In this document: piece by piece, positions 1 to 6,296 of the stretch | Layout: each line of letters starts with the position of its first letter | Numbering within the stretch: position 1 is the stretch's first letter | From: an uncultured Clostridia bacterium | GTDB lineage: Bacteria; Bacillota; Clostridia; Oscillospirales; CAG-272 | Length of the DNA stretch: 6,387 nt | Reading direction: 5' to 3' | Assembly (NCBI GenBank): GCA_904502015.1 | Contig: CAJGEA010000110.1 | Span: 1-6,387 of the forward strand | Program-made: the position numbers and the translations under genes | Notes under the pieces: model-generated | What the model saw: only the letters and a program-made list of their open reading frames with translations | The model's database searches: none | Told to the model about the DNA's origin: nothing

Positions 1-72
1 CGCGTGCCAACCATCCCCGAGCCAAAGCCCCACCGCAGGTGGCCGACAAATCCAAATTTGAAAAACACTTCC
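1..72 (-). repeat. Dispersed repeat copy, minus orientation, truncated by window start
   Basis: The reverse complement of this stretch aligns with bases 6155-6226 at about 62 of 72 positions with no gaps (hand alignment). Shared blocks include CAAATTTGGATTTGT, CACCTGCGG and CTTTGGCTCGGGGATGGTTG. The window begins inside the element, so the second arm of the hairpin seen in the right-hand copies (CCCCGAG) is missing here. It is non-coding, and I do not recognise it as a named repeat family. Confidence 0.85.
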
Positions 73-108
73 ATTGAATAATTCTCACTCCATTAAATAA
101 TTCTCATT
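71..108. repeat. Two-copy 19-bp direct repeat just upstream of the promoter
   Basis: Two adjacent 19-base units, 71-89 and 90-108, match at 17 of 19 positions and share the core AATAATTCTCA. The first unit also contains the small palindrome GAATAATTC. The array ends 6 bases before the -35 box, where an activator or repressor could bind, but no known operator consensus is matched. It may instead be a decayed edge of the neighbouring dispersed repeat. Confidence 0.6.
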
Positions 109-114
109 TTCCTC

Positions 115-143
115 TTGCGAAATTGCGGGAAATATGCTACAAT
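115..143 (+). promoter_or_regulatory. Sigma-A-type promoter with extended -10 for the four-gene unit
   Basis: The -35 box TTGCGA (115-120, 4 of 6 to TTGACA) lies 17 bases before the -10 box TACAAT (138-143, 5 of 6 to TATAAT). The -10 is preceded by TGC, an extended -10 motif. Transcription would start near 149-151, giving a leader of about 33 bases before the ATG at 183. It is the only convincing promoter in front of the operon, and no promoter is seen in the later intergenic gaps. Confidence 0.7.
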
Positions 144-170
144 AAATTTATCTATACAAACCGAAATTGC

Positions 171-174
171 GAGG
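171..174 (+). promoter_or_regulatory. Ribosome binding site deciding the ygiQ start
   Basis: GAGG ends 8 bases before the ATG at 183. A reading frame open upstream to a TTG at 123 would start before the predicted transcription start and has no ribosome binding site, so the ATG at 183 is preferred. Confidence 0.6.
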
Positions 175-182
175 ATGCGACC

Positions 183-2276
183 ATGCCCGAAAAAAAGATA
201 CAGCTCCCGCCCCAGTCCGCCTTTCTGCCCATCAATCGGGCCGACATGGAGGCGCGCGGCTGGGATCGCCCCGACTTCGTATACGTCACGGGAGATGCCT
301 ACGTGGATCACCCGTCCTTTGGCGTGTCCATCATCTCCCGCGTGCTGGAGGCCGAGGGCTTCCGCATCGCCATTCTCTCCCAGCCTGACTACAAGAGCGC
401 CGATGCCTTCCGCGAGTTCGGCAAGCCCCGACTTGGATTCCTCGTAACCGCGGGCAACATCGACTCCATGGTGGCGCACTACACCGCCGCCAAGCGCCGC
501 CGCACCTACGACTACTACTCGGCGGGCGGCAAGATGGGCAACCGCCCCGACCGCGCCACCATCGTCTACTGCAACCGCATCCGCGAGGCGTACGGCGACG
601 TGCCCATCATCATCGGCGGTCTGGAGGCATCACTGCGCCGCTTCGCCCACTACGACTACTGGGACGACAAGGTGCGCCGCTCCATTCTGGTGGACAGCCG
701 CGCCGATCTTCTGACCTACGGCATGGGTGAGAACATCCTGCGCCGCGTGGCCAAGCTCCTCGACCGCGGCATTCCGATCCGTAAGATCCGCGACGTGCGG
801 GGAACGGTGTATCTCGCAAAACCCGAGGACGCCGTTCACTTCCCCGTCGCCGCAACCTTTGATTATAATGAACTGAAGACCGACAAGCGCCGATACGCCG
901 AGGCCTTCGGCGTGCAGTACAAGAACCAGGACGCCATCGGCGGCAAGGCCATCTGCGAGCTGTACGACGGCAAGATGCTGGTGCAGAATCCCCCCATGCC
1001 CCCGCTGGAGCGCGAGGAGCTGGACGCGGTCTACGCCCTGCCCTACACCCGCGCCTACCACCCCTCCTACGAGGCGGACGGCGGTGTTCCCGGTGTCGAG
1101 GAGGTGCGCTTCTCGGTAACGCACAACCGCGGCTGCTTTGGCGCGTGCAACTTCTGTGCCCTCGCCTTCCATCAGGGGCGCACGGTGCGCTCACGCAGTA
1201 TCGAATCGGTGGTAGCCGAGGCCAAGCAGATCACCGAGATGCCCGACTTTAAGGGCTACATTCACGACGTGGGCGGCCCGACGGCGAACTTCCGCTACCC
1301 CGCCTGCAAAAAGCAGTTGGAGCACGGCGTTTGCGCCAACCGCAAGTGTCTCGCCCCCACCCCCTGCCCCAATCTCATTGCCGACCACTCGGAGTACGTC
1401 GAGCTGCTCCGCGCTGTGGAGTCCCTGCCCCGCGTCAAGAAGGTCTTTATCCGTTCGGGCATTCGTTTTGACTACCTGCTGGCCGACCCTGACGACGCCT
1501 TCTTCCGCAAGCTGGTGCGTGACCACGTTTCGGGTCAGCTCAAGGTCGCGCCCGAGCACTGCGCATCTCCCGTGCTCGCCTGCATGGGCAAGCCCGATTT
1601 TTCGGTCTACGAAAAGTTCCGCCGCAAGTACTTTAGTCTCTGCGAGGAATGCGGCAAGGAGCAATACCTCGTACCCTACCTGATGTCCAGCCATCCCGGC
1701 TCGACGCTGGAGGAGGCGATCGAATTGGCTCTCTGCCTCAAGCGCGACCACTACGCCCCCGAGCAGGTGCAGGACTACTACCCCACCCCCGGCACCGCCT
1801 CCACCGTGATGTTCTACACCGGCATCAATCCCCTGACCATGAAGCGCGTTCACGTGGTGACCGACTACCACGAAAAGCTCCTGCAGCGCGCGCTTCTGCA
1901 ATACAATCGACCCGAGAGCACCGAGCTCGTGCGCGAGGCGCTCTGCAAGGCCCACCGCGAGGATCTGATCGGCTTTGGCCCCGAGTGTCTGGTTCGCCCC
2001 GCCGCCCCCGATCGAGGGAAGGCGAACCGCCCCCCAAGGGGAATCCCGAGGGATGTCGGCGCGCGCGACCGTTCCGCGCGGAGCGCGGAACGCGACCGCC
2101 CCTCCGCAGGATCGCAAAAGAACGCGAGGTCACAAGCCTCCCGCAAGCCCTCCCGCGGCGGAAAGCCTGCATCGGGCGGTCATACCGCGGGCGGCGGAGC
2201 CGCCCGCGGGCGCGCGCCGACCGCACCCGCCACCAAAAAGCCCGCCTCCCAAAAGCGGGGCGGCAAGGGACGGTGA
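183..2276 (+). CDS. ygiQ: YgiQ-family radical SAM protein
   Basis: A 697-residue protein of the YgiQ family of radical SAM enzymes, whose reaction is not established. The N-terminal YgiQ domain (about 10-290) opens with FLPINRADMEARGW and contains IIIGGLEASLRRFAHYDYW. The radical SAM cluster motif CX3CX2C is C318, C322 and C325, expected to hold the 4Fe-4S cluster that cleaves S-adenosylmethionine. Family hallmarks follow: HDVGGPTANFRY, LKVAPEHC, LACMGKPDF and QDYYPTPGTASTVMFYTG. A second cysteine group (C375, C384, C389, C395) may bind another cluster. The conserved part ends near residue 606 (EDLIGFGPECLVRP). The last 91 residues are a low-complexity, Arg/Lys/Ala/Gly/Pro-rich tail, probably disordered, encoded by palindrome-rich DNA. 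No signal peptide or membrane segment is seen, so it should be cytoplasmic. It is the first gene of the operon, and its stop lies 6 bases before holA. Family assignment is very secure; the substrate is unknown. Confidence 0.95.
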   Translation: MPEKKIQLPPQSAFLPINRADMEARGWDRPDFVYVTGDAYVDHPSFGVSIISRVLEAEGFRIAILSQPDYKSADAFREFGKPRLGFLVTAGNIDSMVAHYTAAKRRRTYDYYSAGGKMGNRPDRATIVYCNRIREAYGDVPIIIGGLEASLRRFAHYDYWDDKVRRSILVDSRADLLTYGMGENILRRVAKLLDRGIPIRKIRDVRGTVYLAKPEDAVHFPVAATFDYNELKTDKRRYAEAFGVQYKNQDAIGGKAICELYDGKMLVQNPPMPPLEREELDAVYALPYTRAYHPSYEADGGVPGVEEVRFSVTHNRGCFGACNFCALAFHQGRTVRSRSIESVVAEAKQITEMPDFKGYIHDVGGPTANFRYPACKKQLEHGVCANRKCLAPTPCPNLIADHSEYVELLRAVESLPRVKKVFIRSGIRFDYLLADPDDAFFRKLVRDHVSGQLKVAPEHCASPVLACMGKPDFSVYEKFRRKYFSLCEECGKEQYLVPYLMSSHPGSTLEEAIELALCLKRDHYAPEQVQDYYPTPGTASTVMFYTGINPLTMKRVHVVTDYHEKLLQRALLQYNRPESTELVREALCKAHREDLIGFGPECLVRPAAPDRGKANRPPRGIPRDVGARDRSARSAERDRPSAGSQKNARSQASRKPSRGGKPASGGHTAGGGAARGRAPTAPATKKPASQKRGGKGR
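1991..2209. repeat. Cluster of palindromes inside the ygiQ 3' end
   Basis: Inverted repeats are packed into the DNA encoding the basic tail. GGTTCGCC (1991-1998) faces GGCGAACC (2021-2028). CCCCAAGGGG lies at 2032-2041. ATCCC and GGGAT face each other at 2043-2054. A 10-bp perfect stem with a GGA loop spans 2070-2079/2083-2092. An 11-bp perfect stem with a GGA loop spans 2185-2195/2199-2209. The two long stems share the GGA triloop and resemble the triloop hairpins at 6301-6340, which suggests REP-like elements read through as protein. High GC makes some short palindromes likely by chance, but not the 10- and 11-bp perfect stems. Confidence 0.6.
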
Positions 2277-2282
2277 TCCCAC

Positions 2283-3326
2283 ATGGCTATGAATATACTA
2301 AAGGAAGCGGATTTCCGCAAATCCCTGAAGTCGAACCCCGTCGGCGGTTTTCTCTTCTTCGGCGAGGAGGACTACATGAAGTCCGCCGCCCTGCGCCTGG
2401 CGCGCGCCTCGGTCACCGAGGCCGAGCCCACCCTGGCCTGCTTCAACGATATCCGTCTGGACGGCACCGATTTCACCCCCGCCGCCCTGCTCGATGCCAT
2501 GACTACCCCGCCGATGGGCGCAGAGCGCAAGATCATATCGGTCACGGGGCTGAATTTTAACACCCTCCGCACGGCCGAGTTGGACAATCTGTGCGACACC
2601 CTCGCCACCCTGACCGACTACCCCCATAACCTCGTCATTCTCTCCTCCGCCGCCGACTGTCTGGACGCAGGCAACCTTCCGAAACGTCCCTCGGATCTGC
2701 TCACCGCCCTCTCGGAGCTCGTCACCCCCGTCTACTTTGAGCGCAATACCCCCGCGAAGCTCGCGGGCTGGGTACAAAAGCACTTTGCCCACGGCGGCGT
2801 GCAGGCCTCCCCCGCTCTCTGCCAGTTCATCATAGGCTACTGCGGACGCAATATGTTCACTCTCGCGGGTGAGATCGACAAGGTCGCCTGCTACGTCTGC
2901 GCCCACGGCCGCACCGAGGCCACCGAGGCCGACGTGCGCACCGCCGCCATCCCCGCGATGGAGCACGACGCATTTGCCTTCGCCAACGCCATCACCGAGC
3001 GCCGACGCGCCGACGCGCTGGACATTTTGCGTGAGCTCAAATTCCGCCGCGTTGAGCCCCTGTATATCCTATCCGAGGTGTCCCGCGTGATCTGTGACCT
3101 CGCCGCCGTGCGCGCCATGGCCGACGGGGGCAGTACCGCCGCCGAAATCGCCTCCGCCCTGAAAATGCACGAGTACCGCGCGGGGCTCTACCTACGTCAG
3201 GCCCGCTCCGCCGATCCCGCCCACCTGCACGCCGCGCTGGAGGCCTGCGCCGCCGCTGACCGCACCCTCAAGCGCTCGGCGGGCGACGGCTACGGCGTGA
3301 TTGAAAAGCTCATCTGCAAGCTCTGA
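2283..3326 (+). CDS. holA: DNA polymerase III subunit delta
   Basis: A 347-residue protein of usual length for bacterial HolA, the clamp-loader subunit that opens the beta sliding clamp so it can be placed on primed DNA. The N-terminal AAA+-like domain begins with GGFLFFGEEDYMK (residues 21-33), the family's typical opening; delta has no Walker A motif and none is seen here. The middle contains FTLAGEIDKVACYV, matching the domain II helix of the family, followed by AIPAMEHDAFAFANAITERR. The C-terminal collar domain contains LKFRRVEPLYILSEVSRVICDLAAVRAM. The start at 2283 has an AAGGGA 12 bases upstream; a second in-frame ATG at 2289 is possible but further from it. It begins 6 bases after the ygiQ stop, suggesting translational coupling. 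The neighbours are not other replication genes, and rpsT, common beside holA in Firmicutes, is absent. Confidence 0.93.
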   Translation: MAMNILKEADFRKSLKSNPVGGFLFFGEEDYMKSAALRLARASVTEAEPTLACFNDIRLDGTDFTPAALLDAMTTPPMGAERKIISVTGLNFNTLRTAELDNLCDTLATLTDYPHNLVILSSAADCLDAGNLPKRPSDLLTALSELVTPVYFERNTPAKLAGWVQKHFAHGGVQASPALCQFIIGYCGRNMFTLAGEIDKVACYVCAHGRTEATEADVRTAAIPAMEHDAFAFANAITERRRADALDILRELKFRRVEPLYILSEVSRVICDLAAVRAMADGGSTAAEIASALKMHEYRAGLYLRQARSADPAHLHAALEACAAADRTLKRSAGDGYGVIEKLICKL

Positions 3327-3367
3327 CCCACCGCCTCTCCCCCATTTTTTACTAAAGGAGAACCCTC

Positions 3368-4501
3368 ATGCTGCATCACGACACCATCCTTGAAATTGCC
3401 TCCCACTTTGATCTGGGCGGCACGCCTGTCGCCGTCAAGGAGCTGACTGCGGGCAATATCAACATCACCTACCGCCTGGACATGGGCGCCGAGGCCGATG
3501 CCCCCCGCTACGTCCTCCAGCGCATCAACACCGGCGCGTTCCGCGATCCCGATTCCCTCATGGAGAACGTCCGCCGCGTGACGGCGCATATCCGCGCGGG
3601 GCTGGAAACCGAGGGCGTGGACACCGAGCGCCGCGTGCTTCACTTCGTGACCGCCGAGAACGGCACCCTGCTCTACACCGCCCCCGCGGGCACGGCGGGC
3701 GAGGGTGCGTGGCGCGCCTATCGCTACGTGGACGACGTAACCGCCTACGACCGCATCGAGCATCCGAGCACGCTCTACGAGGCAGGCCGCGGCTTTGGCG
3801 AGTTCCAGACCCGCCTTGCCGACTTCCCCGCCGAGGTGCTGAGCGAGACCATTCCCCACTTCCATGACACCCCCTACCGCTACGACACCTTCTGCCGCTC
3901 GGTGGAGGCCGACCGCGCGGGACGCGCCGCCGAGGTGACCGAGGAGATCGCCTTTATCAACAGCCGTCGCGAGCTGATGCGGAGCATCGTAGACCGCCTC
4001 GCCACGGGCGAGCTCCCCCTGCGCGTCACCCACAACGATACCAAGGTCAACAACGTCCTGATCGACAACCAAACGGGACGCGCTCTCTGCGTCATTGACC
4101 TCGACACCGTCATGCCCGGCTCCTCCCTCTACGATTACGGTGATGCCGTCCGCTTCGGCGCTTGCACCGCCGCCGAGGACGAGGAGGATCTCTCCAAGAT
4201 CGACTTTGACATGACTCTCTTTGAGGCCTTCACCCGCGGATTCGTGGAAATGACGGCGACCAACCTCACCCGCGACGAGCTGCTCCTCCTCCCCCTCGGT
4301 GCACTTGTGCTGACCTGCGAACTCGCCATGCGGTTCCTCACCGACTATTTGGACGGCGACGTGTACTTCAAGACCCGCTGCCCCGCCCACAACCTCGTCC
4401 GTACCCGCGCCCAGATGCAGCTCCTGTGCAAAATGGAGGAAAAATACGACGCCATGTGCGCCTTCGTCGCCTCCCTCGTGGACGGCGGCGACGCTTCGTA
4501 A
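3368..4501 (+). CDS. APH-fold sugar kinase, N-acetylhexosamine 1-kinase (NahK)-like
   Basis: A 377-residue cytoplasmic kinase of the aminoglycoside phosphotransferase/choline kinase fold. The N-lobe contains AGNINITYRLDM and YVLQRINTGAFRDPDSLMENV, a pattern typical of the NahK branch (about 360 residues in Bifidobacterium) rather than of antibiotic kinases. The catalytic loop is HNDTKVNN, residues 222-229, with D224 the expected base and N229 a metal ligand. The metal-binding loop is VIDLDTVMPG, residues 242-251, with D244 as the expected Mg2+ ligand. NahK transfers phosphate from ATP to C1 of GlcNAc or GalNAc; that substrate is inferred here, and another hexose or hexosamine is possible. A strong ribosome binding site, AAAGGAG at 3354-3360, sits 7 bases before the ATG. 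The gene follows holA by 41 bases and is followed after 33 bases by a phosphohexomutase, which supports a role in sugar phosphate metabolism. Confidence 0.85.
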   Translation: MLHHDTILEIASHFDLGGTPVAVKELTAGNINITYRLDMGAEADAPRYVLQRINTGAFRDPDSLMENVRRVTAHIRAGLETEGVDTERRVLHFVTAENGTLLYTAPAGTAGEGAWRAYRYVDDVTAYDRIEHPSTLYEAGRGFGEFQTRLADFPAEVLSETIPHFHDTPYRYDTFCRSVEADRAGRAAEVTEEIAFINSRRELMRSIVDRLATGELPLRVTHNDTKVNNVLIDNQTGRALCVIDLDTVMPGSSLYDYGDAVRFGACTAAEDEEDLSKIDFDMTLFEAFTRGFVEMTATNLTRDELLLLPLGALVLTCELAMRFLTDYLDGDVYFKTRCPAHNLVRTRAQMQLLCKMEEKYDAMCAFVASLVDGGDAS

Positions 4502-4534
4502 CTCCACCGCCACATCAGAAAGGACGTACATACC

Positions 4535-5959
4535 ATGATTCGTTTTGGAACAGGCGGCTGGCGTGCCGTCATCGGCTCGGACTTCATCGAGCAGAACATC
4601 CGCCTTGTGGCCGAGGGCATTTGCTCCCTCATGCGCGAGGAGGATCGTGCCGACAAGCCCATCATCATCGGCTATGACCACCGCTTCCTCTCGGACACCG
4701 CCGCCCGCTGGATGGCCGAGGTGTTCGCCGCCCACGGCATTCGCGTGTGGTTCATGAACCGCTCCGCCCCCACCCCCCTCGTCATGCACACCGTGCTACG
4801 CCAGCAGCTCCACTACGGCGTGGAGATCACGGCGAGCCACAACCCCGCCGCCTACAACGGCATCAAGCTCATCGTAGAGGAGGGACGCGACGCCCCCGTG
4901 GAGGTCACCGCCCGTTTGGAGGCCCTCATCGACGCACGCGAGCAGGATGCAACGCCCATCCCCTCCCTCCCCTTCGACGAGGCTTGCGAAATGGGGCTGA
5001 TCACCTACCGTAAGAACCCCTTCAACGAGTTTATTGACGACATTCTGGACGTGCTGGACGTGGCATCCATCCGCAACCACGGTGCGCGCGTTCTGTTCGA
5101 CCCCATGTACGGCTCGGGCACGTATCCCCTGATGGTCATTCTGTCCACCGCGCGTTGCACCGTGGACATGATCCACAACACCCGCGACGCCCACTTCGGC
5201 GGCTATCTCCCCGCCCCCTCGTCCCGCAGTCTGTCCGAGCTCAAAAACCGCGTAGTCACGGGCGGCTACGAGCTGGGCATCGCCTTTGACGGCGACGGCG
5301 ACCGCCTCGGCATCATTGACCACAACGGCCGCTATATCAACGCCAACGAGGTGCTGGTGCTGCTCTACTGGTACCTGCACGAGATCAAGGGCTGGCGCGG
5401 CCCCGTAGTTCGCAACCTTGCCACCACCCACATGCTGGACGTCATGGCTGCCGATTTTGGCGAAGCGTGCTACGAGGTGCCCGTGGGCTTTAAGTACATA
5501 TCCTCCAAGATCGACGAGGTGGACGCCATTCTCGGCGGCGAGTCCTCGGGCGGTCTGACCGTGCGCGGTCACATCCACGGCAAAGACTCCATCTACGCCG
5601 CTTCTCTGTTCGTGGAAATGCTGTCGGCGGTGGAAAAATCCCCCTCGGATATCATGGACGAGCTGGAGTGCAAGTACGGTAAATTCATTCTCGTAGAGGA
5701 TAACATCACCTTCACCGAGGCTCAGCGTACGGGCGTTCACCGCACCATTTTCGAGGACAAGAAGCTCCCCTTCTTCGACCGTCCCATCACCCACGTGAGC
5801 TACGAGGACGGCTGCAAGGTCTACTTCGCCGACAACAGCTTCGTCATCTGCCGCTTCTCGGGCACCGAGCCCCTGCTCCGCATCTTCGCCGAGGCCACCA
5901 CCGCCGAACAAGCCCAGGGCTACATCGAGGCCTTCCGCGATCTTCTGGCATTGAACTAA
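4535..5959 (+). CDS. Alpha-D-phosphohexomutase (phosphoglucomutase/phosphomannomutase family)
   Basis: A 474-residue protein with all four landmark loops of the phosphohexomutase superfamily. The N-terminus RFGTGGWRAVIG binds phosphate. The phosphoserine loop is TASHNP with S101. The Mg2+ loop is DGDGDR, residues 252-257. The substrate-specificity loop is GGESSGG, residues 334-340, followed by GHIHGKD. The C-terminal phosphate loop is RFSGTEP, residues 440-446. All catalytic residues are present, so it should be active, moving phosphate between C1 and C6 of a hexose or hexosamine through a 1,6-bisphosphate. The GESSG loop is not the usual GEMSG, GEESG or GEQSG, so glucose, mannose or GlcNAc preference cannot be read from sequence. 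AAAGGA (4519-4524) lies 10 bases before the ATG. It is the last gene of the unit, with a strong terminator 24 bases after its stop. A partnership with the preceding kinase is inferred. Confidence 0.93.
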   Translation: MIRFGTGGWRAVIGSDFIEQNIRLVAEGICSLMREEDRADKPIIIGYDHRFLSDTAARWMAEVFAAHGIRVWFMNRSAPTPLVMHTVLRQQLHYGVEITASHNPAAYNGIKLIVEEGRDAPVEVTARLEALIDAREQDATPIPSLPFDEACEMGLITYRKNPFNEFIDDILDVLDVASIRNHGARVLFDPMYGSGTYPLMVILSTARCTVDMIHNTRDAHFGGYLPAPSSRSLSELKNRVVTGGYELGIAFDGDGDRLGIIDHNGRYINANEVLVLLYWYLHEIKGWRGPVVRNLATTHMLDVMAADFGEACYEVPVGFKYISSKIDEVDAILGGESSGGLTVRGHIHGKDSIYAASLFVEMLSAVEKSPSDIMDELECKYGKFILVEDNITFTEAQRTGVHRTIFEDKKLPFFDRPITHVSYEDGCKVYFADNSFVICRFSGTEPLLRIFAEATTAEQAQGYIEAFRDLLALN

Positions 5960-5963
5960 ATCG

Positions 5964-5976
5964 GGGGCCTTGCCCC
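5964..5976 (+). other. Small GC hairpin preceding the terminator
   Basis: GGGGC (5964-5968) pairs with GCCCC (5972-5976) around a CTT loop. It directly follows the stop codon and precedes the main terminator. There is no T run after it, so it is not a terminator by itself; it could protect the transcript end or be part of a repeated terminator cassette. Confidence 0.4.
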
Positions 5977-5983
5977 ACACCCC

Positions 5984-6023
5984 ACTCAAGGTGCTTTTCC
6001 TCGGAAAAGCACCTTGAGTTTTT
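5984..6023 (+). terminator. Rho-independent terminator of the operon
   Basis: A perfect 16-bp stem (5984-5999 with 6004-6019) closes a CTCG tetraloop and is followed by a run of T to base 6023. The reverse strand lacks a T run after the hairpin, so it acts in the plus direction only. It lies 24 bases after the mutase stop codon and no comparable structure occurs between the four genes, so they likely form one transcription unit. Confidence 0.9.
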
Positions 6024-6046
6024 GTAAATTACCCTTCCCAAAGGGA

Positions 6047-6271
6047 TTTCAAATTTGGATGTAACTATTCAGCCGACGTTCAAATTTGGATTGTGCCTGC
6101 GGCACAGCTTTGGCTCGGGGTTGGGTATCGCGCGCCTGACATTTCACCCGAGGGCAAAGTGGTTTTCAAATTTGGATTTGTTGGGCACCTGCGGCACAGC
6201 TTTGGCTCGGGGATGGTTGCCACGCGCCGACCATCTTCCCCGAGGGAAAAGTGGTTTTCAAATTTGGATTT
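6047..6271 (+). repeat. Tandem array of the dispersed repeat, plus orientation
   Basis: The core CAAATTTGGAT occurs at 6050, 6081, 6167 and 6259, spaced 31, 86 and 92 bases. The two long intervals are full units sharing CTGCGGCACAGCTTTGGCTC, then a variable middle, then CCCGAGGG and AAAGTGGTTTT or close to it. The first and last occurrences are partial units. The variable middle differs between units but stays flanked by CTCGGG and CCCGAG, so each unit can fold. The array is related to bases 1-72 in the opposite orientation. Confidence 0.85.
6206..6244 (+). repeat. Hairpin within the third repeat unit
   Basis: CTCGGGG (6206-6212) pairs with CCCCGAG (6238-6244) and ATGGT (6213-6217) pairs with ACCAT (6230-6234), leaving a CTT bulge and a 12-base loop. 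The preceding unit keeps only the outer stem, CTCGGG (6114-6119) with CCCGAG (6147-6152). No T run follows, so this is not an intrinsic terminator. Confidence 0.65.
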
Positions 6272-6296
6272 ATCGAACGGTTTATAACAACCCATG

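Noticed and set aside
123..182. A TTG start giving a 20-residue N-terminal extension of YgiQ
   Set aside because: It lies upstream of the predicted transcription start, overlaps the promoter, has no ribosome binding site, and the extension does not resemble the family N-terminus.
1191..2117. A 308-codon minus-strand open frame opposite ygiQ
   Set aside because: Antisense to conserved radical SAM sequence, with composition driven by GC-rich codons.
3327..3367. A terminator or promoter between holA and the kinase, suggested by a run of six T at 3345-3350
   Set aside because: No stable hairpin precedes the T run, and no -35/-10 pair with acceptable spacing is visible before the ribosome binding site.
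3368..4501. An aminoglycoside resistance gene
   Set aside because: The fold is shared, but the N-lobe pattern (YVLQRIN, FRDPDSLMENV) and the neighbouring phosphohexomutase fit a sugar 1-kinase, and no mobile resistance context is present.
3290..4789. A 499-codon open frame on the minus strand across the kinase gene
   Set aside because: It is exactly antisense to a gene with clear catalytic motifs, its translation is Gly/Val/Ala/His-rich with no recognisable domain, and such frames are expected opposite GC-rich third positions.
4796..5989. A 397-codon minus-strand open frame opposite the phosphohexomutase
   Set aside because: Same antisense artefact; it even runs into the terminator region and has no plausible ribosome binding site or domain.
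6047..6271. A possible CRISPR array
   Set aside because: The repeats are irregularly spaced (31, 86, 92), the intervening sequences are themselves related between units, and no cas gene is present.
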